Assembly: GCF_001311845.1 (NCBI RefSeq)
Contig: NZ_BBCC01000039.1
Location: 1 to 40,614 of the forward strand
Length of the DNA stretch: 40,614 nt
Reading direction: 5' to 3'
DNA from: Desulfosarcina cetonica JCM 12296
GTDB taxonomy: Bacteria > Desulfobacterota > Desulfobacteria > Desulfobacterales > Desulfosarcinaceae
Shown: in pieces, positions 25,537-34,261 of the stretch
How the letters are laid out: each line of letters begins with the position of its first letter
Numbering within the stretch: the first letter of the stretch is position 1
Notes under the pieces: generated by a model
Database searches by the model: none
Seen by the model: the letters and a program-made list of their open reading frames with translations, nothing else
Told to the model about the DNA's origin: nothing
Translations under genes and position numbers: made by a program

Positions 25537-26637
25537 ATGTCGACAACCTGGCTTCCCTGCGGGGTTTACCATGAAACCTATGCCCAGGATCATGCCTGGT
25601 GGCAGACCCGCTTCATTTGCGGCAAGATGGTCCTCTTGGCAGTGCTTCTCTTCGGGGTCATTCCGTTTTTCGCGGATTCCTACGAGCTTAGCGTGTGCAA
25701 CCAGATCGGCTACACGATTCTGGGGGCGCTCGGTGTCCAGCTGCTGATCGGGTTTTGCGGCCAGATCACCCTGGGGCATGCGGCCTTTCTGGCCGTGGGG
25801 GCCTATACCAGCACGCTCTTGATCCTGGAGTTTCCCTGGCCTGCCTGGATGATGCAGTGGGGCCTGGCCTATCCGATCAGCATCGTCGCGGCGGCCATCG
25901 TGGCCGGCCTCTGGAGCGTGCTGTTCGGCCTGCCATCGGCGCGGGTCAAGGGCTTCTATCTGATTTTGACCACCATGGCGGCCCAGTTTATCACCGTGGA
26001 CTTCATCATCACCCAATACATCAGCCAGATTGGCGGCCGGGGCCAGGCGTTTTCGCTCCCGCCCGGCACCATCAAGGTCGGCCCCTGGGTAATCGACAGC
26101 GATCTGAAGGTCTATTTCATGATGATCGTGCTGGTGATCGGTTGTGTGACCGTACTGGCCAACCTTCTGCGCTCACGGGCCGGAAGGGCCTGGGTCGCCA
26201 TCCGCGACAACGATGTTTCGGCCGAGGTAATGGGCATCAACGTGGTTAAGTACAAGCTGCTGGCATTTTTCGTGGCCGGTTTCATCGGCGGCATCGCCGG
26301 GGCCTTCTGGATCAGCAATCTGGCCGCGGTCAGTCCCGAGCATTTTCCCTGGTTCTGGTCCCTGTGGCTGGTGGGGGTGATTCTGATCGGCGGCGTCGGC
26401 TCGATTCACGGGGCGATCTTCGGCTCGATTTTCATGGTGGCGATCATGGAACTCCTGCAACTGGCGGTGATGCCCCTGGCGGACAGTTTCCCGAAGCTTT
26501 TGATGGATTTTCTCTTTATCAAGGAGGCCGCCTTTGGCCTGGCCATCTGCATGTTCATGATTTTCGAACCCAACGGGTTGGCCTACCGGTGGTGGCAGGG
26601 GAAGAACTACTTCAATCTTTGGCCGTTTTCATATTGA
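25537..26637 (+). CDS. livM: LivM-type ABC transporter permease
   Basis: The 366-residue protein has the LivM arrangement: ~50 leading residues, then NQIGYTILGALGVQLLIGFCG and GQITLGHAAFLAVGAYTS (cut to short motifs), and the EAA-like coupling loop SRAGRAWVAIRDNDVSAEVMG. Further on come IGGIAGAF and GGVGSIHGAIFGS. It is the second channel subunit. GGAG precedes the ATG at good spacing. A 94-bp gap after livH has no terminator. An unusual hydrophilic N-terminus (YHETYAQDHAWWQTRF) is shared by LivM proteins of such ligase-linked clusters, as far as I recall. Confidence 0.9.
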   Translation: MSTTWLPCGVYHETYAQDHAWWQTRFICGKMVLLAVLLFGVIPFFADSYELSVCNQIGYTILGALGVQLLIGFCGQITLGHAAFLAVGAYTSTLLILEFPWPAWMMQWGLAYPISIVAAAIVAGLWSVLFGLPSARVKGFYLILTTMAAQFITVDFIITQYISQIGGRGQAFSLPPGTIKVGPWVIDSDLKVYFMMIVLVIGCVTVLANLLRSRAGRAWVAIRDNDVSAEVMGINVVKYKLLAFFVAGFIGGIAGAFWISNLAAVSPEHFPWFWSLWLVGVILIGGVGSIHGAIFGSIFMVAIMELLQLAVMPLADSFPKLLMDFLFIKEAAFGLAICMFMIFEPNGLAYRWWQGKNYFNLWPFSY

Positions 26638-26666
26638 CGGATCGGAACGAACGAAAGGGGAGGACG

Positions 26667-27906
26667 ATGAACACAAAACGGGTATGGACCACAATACTCA
26701 TCATGGTGACGGCGCTGGTTTTTGGCGGTTCCCCCTTGGCGGGGGCCGAGGTGATCAAGATCGGCGCGCTCAGTGACATGACCGGGGCGACTTCCGATGT
26801 CGGCAAGGATTACGCCCTGGGCATCGCCGAAGCCATCCACTACATCAACGATACGGGCGGCATCAACGGCAAGACGATCAAGCTCTACCAGTTTGACTAT
26901 GGCTATCGGATTCCCGAGGCCCTCACCAAGTACAACCTATTCAAGCGCTTGAAATGCGTGGCGATCCTGGGCTGGGGGACCGGAGACACCGAAGCCCTGG
27001 CGCCGACGGTGGCCAAGGATAAGATTCCCTATGTCTCGGCCTCCTATTCAGGCCACTTGTGCAAGCCGGAGAAGACGCCCTACAATCTATTCTTTGCCAC
27101 CGACTACTCGACCCAGTCCCGCGGTTGATCACGTCCTGGTTCGACAAGAAATGGCCAACCAAGCCCGACTACGGCAAACGCAAGCCGCGCATCGCCATGT
27201 GCTACATGTTTGCGTCCCCCTTCAGCAGCTCATCCATCAAAGCCGCCAAGCAGCAGGCGGAAATGCTCGGTTTCGATATCGGTCCGGATCAGGATGTATC
27301 CCTGTTCGCCATCGATACCAAGAGCCAGATCCTGGCCTTGAAGGAGTTCAAGCCGGATGTGCTCCTGCATACCAACACGGTCATGTCCGTTGCCGCGACC
27401 TGCGGGATGCCTATGCCCTGGGGCTCGGCGCGGACAACCTGATCAAGTGCTGGGGCTTTGACGAGAACCTGCCCAAGCTGGCCGGCAAGGCCGCCGAAGG
27501 CGCCATCGGATGTGCGCCCTGGGCCTTTTACGGCCTGGATGTGCCGCTGATGGACAAGGTCATCGAATATGCCAAGAAATACAACCCCGGCATCCCCCAG
27601 GAGAAAAGGACCATTCACACGGTTCAGGCCTGGGCCAATGCCCTTGGCCTGGCCGAGGCGTTGCGCCTTGCCGACAAGGCCGGCGACCTGAGTGGCGAGG
27701 GGATTCTCAAAAAGGGATTCGAAACCATGCGGGGCTATGAAATCGGCCTGGGCATCGCGCCGGCAACGTTTACGGCCACGGACCACCGTTCCCAGAGCGA
27801 GGCCAAAATCTACGAGTACAAAAATGGCCAGTTTGCGCTTATCGACGCGGTTGACCTGAAGAAGCGCTGGCCGGAGAAGTGGGAAAAAGAGTGGCTGGGT
27901 TGGTAA
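26667..27906 (+). CDS. livK: Periplasmic substrate-binding protein, LivK-type (two apparent frameshifts)
   Basis: With one base restored near 27123 and one near 27404 the frame gives ~413 residues. A signal peptide (~1-27, ending PLAGAE) is followed by a type I periplasmic-binding fold. IKIGALSDMTGATSDVGKDY opens the N-lobe, GGINGKTIKL and the hinge regions follow, and the later WANALGLAEALRLADK block lies in the C-lobe. It captures the solute outside the inner membrane for LivHMGF. The ligand pocket diverges from leucine-binding proteins. Both breaks lack a C or G, and the flanking frames are well conserved. Confidence 0.87.
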
Positions 27907-27932
27907 ATTCGCGTCCCATGGAGGGTTAGCCC

Positions 27933-28745
27933 TTGTCCGCAGAGAACATGATCCTGAAGATCAACAACATCGAAGTCAAATACCATGAGGTGATCCTTGT
28001 GGTGAAGGGGGTCTCCATCGAGGTGCCCGAAGGTGGCATCGTTGCCCTCCTGGGGGCCAATGGCGCCGGGAAGAGCACGACCCTGAAGGCGGTTTCCGGT
28101 CTGTTGAAACACGAGAACGGTGCGGTGACGGATGGCTCCATCGAATTCATGGGTGAGCGGATTGACAAACTGGGGGCCGAGAAGATCGCCAAGATGGGGA
28201 TTGTCCAGGTGATCGAAGGCCGCCGGGTGTTCGAACATCTCACCGTCGAGCAGAACCTCAAGGTGGGCGCCCACATGCGAAAATACGGCCGTTCCATCAA
28301 GGAGGGGCTCGACAAGGTGTATCATTATTTCCCGCGTCTGTGGGAAAAACGCCACGAAACCGCCGGATTTATCAGCGGCGGCGAGCAGCAGATGACCGTT
28401 GTGGGACGCGCGTTGATGACCCGCCCCAAGCTGATTTTGCTGGACGAGCCGTCCATGGGGCTGGCGCCCTTGCTGATCCATGAAATTTTCAACATCATCC
28501 AGCAACTCAACCGCGATGAGAAGATCTCGATTCTGCTGGTGGAACAGAACGCCAAACTGGCGCTCAATGTGGCGCCCCATGCCTATGTGATGGAGACCGG
28601 CCGGATCGTCATGGACGATTCGGCCGAGAAACTGCGTGAGAATCCGGACATCAAGGATTTCTATCTCGGCATGACCGACTTCGGGCGTCGAAAAAGCTTT
28701 CGCGAGGTCAAGCACTATAAACGCCGGAAGCGCTGGCTTGCCTAA
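27933..28745 (+). CDS. livF: Branched-chain-amino-acid-type ABC transporter ATPase LivF
   Basis: The 270-residue ATPase carries Walker A GANGAGKST, the LivF-typical IVQVIEGRRVFEHLTVEQNL, the signature ISGGEQQMTVVGRAL, Walker B LILLDEPSMGL and the switch histidine region LLVEQN. It completes the importer. GGAGGG seven bases upstream supports the TTG at 27933; an ATG at 27948 is possible. The extra ~30 residues at the C-terminus are basic (RRKSFREVKHYKRRKR) and not usual for LivF. Confidence 0.92.
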   Translation: MSAENMILKINNIEVKYHEVILVVKGVSIEVPEGGIVALLGANGAGKSTTLKAVSGLLKHENGAVTDGSIEFMGERIDKLGAEKIAKMGIVQVIEGRRVFEHLTVEQNLKVGAHMRKYGRSIKEGLDKVYHYFPRLWEKRHETAGFISGGEQQMTVVGRALMTRPKLILLDEPSMGLAPLLIHEIFNIIQQLNRDEKISILLVEQNAKLALNVAPHAYVMETGRIVMDDSAEKLRENPDIKDFYLGMTDFGRRKSFREVKHYKRRKRWLA

Positions 28746-28748
28746 ATC

Positions 28749-28770
28749 GTGTCTATTTCCGGATAGACAC
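28749..28770. terminator. Perfect hairpin after livF
   Basis: GTGTCTAT (28749-28756) and ATAGACAC (28763-28770) form an 8-bp stem with a 6-base loop four bases after the livF stop. No T-run follows, so it is either a weak or factor-dependent end, an RNA-stabilising hairpin or an operator for the next gene. Confidence 0.4.
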
Positions 28771-28793
28771 TTACAATTAAAGGGGGGGAGAAG

Positions 28794-29390
28794 ATGCAGA
28801 GAAAAAGAATATGGCGGGTGATGGGGTGCGTGCTGACGATCCTATTCATGCTTTCGGGCTGTGCCGGAATGCCGGCCAAGCCGACCGAGAAGAACTTTCA
28901 GGCACCGGTGGTCACCCTGGACAACATGGAGGTCACCCATGCCTTCGGGTACTGGTACTACTCCAAGAAAGTCGCGCCCACCAAGGGTAAGGCCGATGAT
29001 GTGGGCGCCCCCCTGGATTTGGCCTTTACTTTCAATCTGAAAAATCCCAACCCCTTTCCCGTGCAGATGGAAAGTCTGAAGTTTTCCGTCTTGTTTGAAG
29101 AATTCGAACTCAACACGGTGAGCACCGATGCCACCCAGTGGATTCCGCCGGGGATGACCAACCAGGTGCGGGTACATGCCCATTTTGATGTGCGGCAATC
29201 CCTGCTCAGCCTGCTGGTGACCGGCGGGTTCAAGCTCAAGGAAAAAGGCACCGACGCCTGGTCTGCCCTGGAAAAATGGTGGACCGGTATCCCGAATTAC
29301 GAAATTCCGGTAACGGTCGGTGGCGGTTCCGCTGTTTTCAAGGCCGACGGCCTGGTCAAGGTATCCACCTTCGAGGCGACCTTTCCCTGA
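28794..29390 (+). CDS. LEA type 2 (LEA14/WHy-like) lipoprotein
   Basis: A 198-residue protein with a lipoprotein signal (LFMLSGC, cysteine near residue 24) and one immunoglobulin-like LEA2/WHy domain. Within the domain are LAFTFNLKNPNPFPVQMESL and, later, VRVHAHFDVRQSLLSLL; KADGLVKVSTFEATF closes the chain. Bacterial LEA2 lipoproteins are thought to sit in the periplasm or at the outer membrane, and some may help carry or exclude hydrophobic molecules. GGGGGGAG precedes the ATG. Its place between the transporter and a second ligase suggests a part in uptake of a hydrophobic acid, which is inference. Confidence 0.78.
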   Translation: MQRKRIWRVMGCVLTILFMLSGCAGMPAKPTEKNFQAPVVTLDNMEVTHAFGYWYYSKKVAPTKGKADDVGAPLDLAFTFNLKNPNPFPVQMESLKFSVLFEEFELNTVSTDATQWIPPGMTNQVRVHAHFDVRQSLLSLLVTGGFKLKEKGTDAWSALEKWWTGIPNYEIPVTVGGGSAVFKADGLVKVSTFEATFP

Positions 29391-29494
29391 AACGCGGCCT
29401 GTGCCGAAGCTAACCATGGCTGGCATCGACATGCGGATTTGTGGTATAACCCATCAAAAACAATAAAAACAAATGGGTTGGCTCAGGAGGGGGC

Positions 29495-31021
29495 ATGGGG
29501 CTTTACGATTTCAGCGTGTATGATCTCATCCGGCGCAATGCGGTTTGCTACGCCGGTCTGCCGGCCTGGTTCGAGGCCGAAACGGGAAAGACGATTCATT
29601 TTGGGGATTTCAAAACCCAGGTGGATCGGCTGGCCGCCGGGCTGCAGCAGGCCGGCGTTCAGGCGGGGGATCGCATCGGCATCGTGGGGAAGAACAGCCT
29701 GGGCTTCTTTCAGTTGGTGGGCGCCGCCGCCGCCCTGGGTGCCATCGTGCTGCCGGTCAACTGGCGTCTTTCCGCCGGAGAGGTGGCCTTCAACCTGAAC
29801 GACGGCACGCCGGTGATGGTTTTCGTGGATGATGAATTCGCTCCGGTGATCAGCGGTGTTCGCGATCAACTGCCCTCGGTCAGGCGATTCGTCAATCTGA
29901 CCGAGGCCGGCCCCTTCGAGGCCTTTGACGCCTTGACCAGCGATGCGCCCTCTGTCCCCAAGCCTGTCGACGCCGACACCGGCCTGGTCATCATTCATAC
30001 CGCCGCGGTGGCCGGCCGGCCGCGCGGCGCGCTGCTCAGTCATGCCAATCTGCTCTGCGCCAGCCTGCACTTCAACCACTGCTTCGGCCTGACGACCCAT
30101 GACGTGCACCTGAATTTGCTGCCCCTGTTTCATGTGGCCGGTCTCTTCATGGCCGTTGCCGCCTTCCACACGGGCGTCCTTAACGTCAACATGAAGCGTT
30201 TCGATGCGGCCGAGGCGGTCGCGCTGATCCAATCCAAACGGGCCTCCGTCTTTTTCGATTTTTCGCCGATTCTGGGCGCCATTTTGGATGAACAGGAAAA
30301 GACCGGGGCCGATATCTCCTCGCTGCGGGCCGTGATGGGGCTCGATGGCAGCGATACCATCGAACGCTACCAAAAGGTCACCGGCGGCACCTTTTACAGC
30401 ATGTACGGCCAGACCGAGACCGCTTGCCTGGCGGCCCTGGGACCTTACGACGATTGCCCTGGCGCGGCCGGCCGACCGATTGCCATGGGCGTTGTGACCC
30501 TGGTCGACGAGGCCGACAACCCGGTGCCCACCGGCGAGGTGGGAGAAATCACCCTCACCGGCCCCATGGTTTTCAAGGGATATTGGAATCTGGCGGCGGA
30601 CAATGCCCACACCTTTCGTAACGGGCGTCATCACACCGGCGACATGGGCCGCATGGATGCGGATGGCTTTCTGTGGTTTGCCGGGCGCAAACCGGAAAAG
30701 GAACTGATCAAGCCTGGCGGTGAAAACGTCTATCCGGCGGAAGTGGAGGCGGTGATTCTCGAGCATCCGGCGGTCAGCCAAGCCGTGGTGATCGGCGTGC
30801 CGGACCCCAAATGGAAGGAAGGCATCAAGGCGGTCTGCGTGCTCGCGCCGGGCCAGTCGCTCACCGCCAGGGACCTGATCGACTTCGTCGGTCAGCGCAT
30901 CGCCCGCTACAAGAAGCCGCAGTATGTCGAATTTGTCGACGCCTTGCCGGAGAAAAACGGCGTTATCGATCGCGATGAAGTCAAAAAACGGTACGGCGGC
31001 GAACAACACGGGCAAGCGTGA
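29495..31021 (+). CDS. Adenylate-forming acyl-CoA synthetase-like enzyme with divergent motifs
   Basis: The 508-residue protein has the ANL superfamily fold: A5 MYGQTETA, A7 HHTGDMGRMDADGF, A8 GRKPEKELIKPGGENVYPAE and the C-terminal domain with HPAVSQAVVIGVPD. Two motifs are unusual. The phosphate loop usually written TSGTTGxPKG is HTAAVAGRPRG. The usual C-terminal catalytic-lysine region GKIxR is replaced by NGVIDRDEVKKRYG. The adenylation half-reaction may thus be altered, or a neighbouring lysine serves. AGGAGGGGG precedes the ATG. It is co-directional with the LEA2 gene and probably part of the same uptake locus. Confidence 0.85.
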   Translation: MGLYDFSVYDLIRRNAVCYAGLPAWFEAETGKTIHFGDFKTQVDRLAAGLQQAGVQAGDRIGIVGKNSLGFFQLVGAAAALGAIVLPVNWRLSAGEVAFNLNDGTPVMVFVDDEFAPVISGVRDQLPSVRRFVNLTEAGPFEAFDALTSDAPSVPKPVDADTGLVIIHTAAVAGRPRGALLSHANLLCASLHFNHCFGLTTHDVHLNLLPLFHVAGLFMAVAAFHTGVLNVNMKRFDAAEAVALIQSKRASVFFDFSPILGAILDEQEKTGADISSLRAVMGLDGSDTIERYQKVTGGTFYSMYGQTETACLAALGPYDDCPGAAGRPIAMGVVTLVDEADNPVPTGEVGEITLTGPMVFKGYWNLAADNAHTFRNGRHHTGDMGRMDADGFLWFAGRKPEKELIKPGGENVYPAEVEAVILEHPAVSQAVVIGVPDPKWKEGIKAVCVLAPGQSLTARDLIDFVGQRIARYKKPQYVEFVDALPEKNGVIDRDEVKKRYGGEQHGQA

Positions 31022-31046
31022 TGAACTCGTAAGAAATTGCGTATCC

Positions 31047-31170
31047 GACGGATTCGTAAGAAGCCCGAGATCAAGGCTTGCGAATTCTGAGGAGGGAGGC
31101 ATACTTAAGCGTACGCCGCAGTGACGAAGAATTCGCGTAACGCCGATATCGGGCTTCTTACGAATCCGTC
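31047..31170. repeat. 124-bp inverted-repeat (MITE-like) element
   Basis: Arms at 31047-31088 and 31128-31170 are close reverse complements. The outer 22 bases are identical and the inner ends (GCGAATTCT/AGAATTCGC) also match, with ~10 divergent bases between. The ~39-base centre has no frame. It fills the gap between the ligase and the acetyl-CoA hydrolase gene, ending 11 bp before the latter's start. It resembles dispersed hairpin elements of Desulfosarcina-type genomes as I remember them. Confidence 0.7.
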
Positions 31171-31181
31171 AAGGGAAATCC

Positions 31182-33151
31182 ATGGGAACACACCCCTCCT
31201 GGGCAGACGACTACGTCCGAAAAACCTGCAAGGCGGCCGAGGCCATCGACCGGATCCGGCCCGGCCAGCGGGTGTTTATCGGCTCTTCCTGCGGCGAGCC
31301 CCAGCATCTGGTGCGGACGCTTTCCAATGCATCGGAGCGCTTGGCCGATCTGGAGATCATCCGTCTCATGTCCCTGGAGACCACGCCCCTGTCGCTGATT
31401 GCGAGCAAAAGCAAGGGCGCCAGTCTCAATATCCGCCAGTTCTACTCCGGGTCGGCCAAGCCCAAGGCCATCGCCCGCCATTCACGCTTCATCACGCCCA
31501 TGAACCTGTCGGCGGTCCCCCGGCTGTTCAAGAGCCGGCGCCTGCCCATTCATGTGGCCTTGATCCAGACCACCCCGCCGGACGATTTCGGCTGTCTGAG
31601 CCTGGGGGTGTCGGTGGACATCACCCTGTCCGCCGCCCTGTCCGCCGATTTGGTGATCGCCCAGGTCAACCCGCGCATGCCGCGCGTTCTGGGGCGCAGT
31701 TTCCTGCACGTCAACGATGTGGATCTGTTTGTGCCGTATGAGGAGCCCCTGATCACCCTGGCAGCGACGCCTGAATTAAACGCGGCCGATACCATCGCCC
31801 AGTTGATCGCCCGGCTCATCGACGACGGATCCACGATCCAGATCGGCCCGGGCACCACGCCCAAAGCCACCCTGGCGGCGCTGAAGGACAAGAACGACCT
31901 GGGCGTTCATACCCAGTATCTGACCAGCCCGATCATGCATCTCTTCTCGCGCGGGGTGATTACCAACGCAGAAAAGGGTACAACGAGGGCAAGATCGTGG
32001 CCTCCAGCGCCGTGGGCTCGGCCGACCTCTACGAATTCATCAACGACAACCCGGTCATCGAATTGCATCCGTCGGAATACGTGAACGATCCGTCGATCAT
32101 CGCCCGCCATCATCGCATGGTGGCGATCAACGTGGCCATGGCCATCGATCTGACCGGTCAGGTGGCGGCCGACGCGCTGCCCTATAACCATTTTTCGGGC
32201 GTCACCGGCATGCTCGACTTCGTGCGCGGGGCGGCCATGAGCGAGGGGGGCAAATCGCTTCTCTTGTTGCCCGCCACGGCCATGCAGGGCAAGAAGAGCC
32301 GCATCGTGCCGATGCTCAGCGATACGGCCGTGGTTGTCCCGCGCAGTGACGTGCATTACGTCTGCACGGAATTCGGGGTGGTCAATCTGTTCGGCAAGAG
32401 TTTTCAGGAACGCGCCCTGGCCATGATCAGCATCGCCCATCCGGATTTTCGCGACGAACTTTTCAGCCAAGCCAAACGCATGGGCATCCTGGGCGCCGAG
32501 CAGGTTCAGAAAGGCGCCATTACCGGCGTCTATCCCCTGCGCCTGGAAGAGACCCTCGAGATCGACGGTGAATCGGTGACCATCCGCCCGGCCAAGCCGG
32601 TGGATGCGCGGCGCATCCAGGAACATTTTTACGACCTGGATCCCGAGGATGTGGTCGCACGCTTTTTCCACCGCCGCGAGCGCTTCGACGCCCGGGAGGC
32701 GGGCGAGGTCTCCCAGGTGGATTATATCAGCAACCTGACCATCGTCGCCGTGGTGGGCGAGTTCGGCTTCGGCCGGGTGGTGGGCATCGGAGAGTACTTG
32801 CTCGATCCGGGCGTGAACATGGCCGAAGTGGCCTTTTCGGTGTCACGAGAATGGCAGGGCAAGGGGTTGGGCGGCTTGATCCAGAAGAAGCTCGCCGAGG
32901 GAGCCCGGGATAAGGGCATCGCCGGTCTGTTCGCCTATACCGACCCCGACAACCCGGCCATGATCCGCCTCTTCGAGAAATTACCCTACCGGATCGAGCA
33001 CAAGATGGCGGATGAGATGCTGATGCTGAGCTGCCGTTTCGACGAACCGGCTTCCGAGGTTGATGATTCTGACGGTTTGAGCGGCCATCGGTGGCGTAGG
33101 GGCGAAAGATTTTTCGCCCCTACCGGGTGCGGTTCAATTCCTCTCGGCTGA
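31182..33151 (+). CDS. Acetyl-CoA hydrolase/CoA-transferase fused to a GNAT acetyltransferase (one apparent frameshift)
   Basis: One C restored near 31967 gives ~656 residues. Residues ~1-440 match the acetyl-CoA hydrolase/4-hydroxybutyrate CoA-transferase family. RIRPGQRVFIGSSCGEPQHL begins the N-domain, IQIGPGTTP and SSAVGSADLYEF lie in the middle, and YVCTEFGVVNLFGKSFQERA holds the probable catalytic glutamate. Residues ~470-630 form a GNAT domain, with VAFSVSREWQGKGLGGLIQKK as acetyl-CoA-binding motif (cut: EWQGKGLGG). The last ~25 residues come from reading through a hairpin and look unconserved. The 124-bp repeat lies before the start. The pair could link CoA-ester turnover with protein acetylation. 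Confidence 0.83.
33096..33123. terminator. Perfect 12-bp hairpin between convergent genes
   Basis: GTAGGGGCGAAA (33096-33107), loop GATT, TTTCGCCCCTAC (33112-33123). The stem is perfect and lies where the acetyl-CoA hydrolase gene and the hydrolase gene at 33120 meet, so it could end transcripts from both sides. It sits inside the last codons of the upstream frame and touches the stop of the other. The GTAGGGGCG...CGCCCCTAC shape is a common dispersed repeat in bacteria. Confidence 0.6.
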
Positions 33152-34051
33152 AATAATATCCCGATTTTTCGATAATGCGACCCTCGTCGAGCAGCCGTGC
33201 CAGGTTTTTGCGGATCATCTGGGTCTCAAAGATGCGCTGCATCCTCGGATCGGGCATGCGGTTATTGTAAAACGGCGAGGCTTGGATCATCGCCTCCAGA
33301 TCCACTCCCTGGCACAGGGCCAGCACGGCCATCTTCTGTTGTTCGAACCGTTCCAGAAATTGCGCAAAGGCCGCATCCGCCTTCTTGCCGGCGATCGGAC
33401 GCTTATGCGAGGATCCGACCCATTCACAGACCATATCCCGCAGCATCATGACACTTTGCCGAAACCGGTCGATGTCGCCTTCCGGGTTGCCGTACCAGGG
33501 GCCGAAACCGGTGAAATCGATATCCGTGGTCAACAGTGTTCGGGTGGTGGTCTCCAGAAAACAGTAGTGATCCCTTAAATGGCCCGGCGCGTGAATGGCC
33601 CTTAGCTGAATGGCGCCGAAATCGAGGACATCGCCATCGGTGAAGCGGCGGTCAGGCGGGCGCAAGGGATGGATGCCCAGACGATCCCGCACCACATCGG
33701 TCCAATAACGGGCATCGGCTTCCCCTTCCACGAAGCGGCGGCCCAAAAGAACCAGATCCTCCACTGTTTCCGGGGTTTCGGCCGGCAACCACAACTGACG
33801 ATCGCGCAACACATGCCAGGCCAGAATGTGATCGGGGTGGGAGTGGCTGATGATCAGGCGTCGATGCGGATGTTTTCATCGATCTGCCGGATCCGGTCGG
33901 CGCCGATGCCGCTGTCGATGAGCACGGTTCGATTCCCCATCAACAGGAAGCCGTTGCAATGGGGGAAGCGGGCTTTTCCCGGTCCGCCGGCCAGATAGAC
34001 GTTTTTGGCCACCGGGTGAATGAAGGGCAGTGTTGCAAATGGGTGGTTCAT
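33120..34051 (-). CDS. Metallo-beta-lactamase-fold hydrolase (one apparent frameshift)
   Basis: One C restored near 33857 gives ~310 residues. The metal-binding HSHPDH motif is formed right after the break. Further ligands appear as the H in HAPGHLRDHY and the D in LLTTDIDFTG. The N-terminus (VYLAGGPGKARFPHCNGFLL) and a C-terminal helical region (MIQASPFYNNR, then RIIEKSGYYFSREEL) fit a glyoxalase-II/RNase-Z-like or thioesterase-like hydrolase. The start at 34051 precedes the fold by a normal distance but has no clear Shine-Dalgarno. It is divergent from the ketosynthase gene. The substrate is unknown. Confidence 0.8.
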
Positions 34052-34261
34052 GGGTGCAGGCGCTTTCTCGCGAAACGGTTCAAAGAGGTGTTCAAGGTCA
34101 TTTCTCGGTATCCTATTTTGTCTTGAATTTAAAGGGATTCCTGCGGATTTTGCCGACGATGGCCGTAGCCGGTACCGATCGGCCATAGCGATTGGCTGTT
34201 TTCCCCGCGCCGCAAGCATGCTATGGGTGCCCCCATCGTCGCCAGTGCCGAAAGGAATGCC

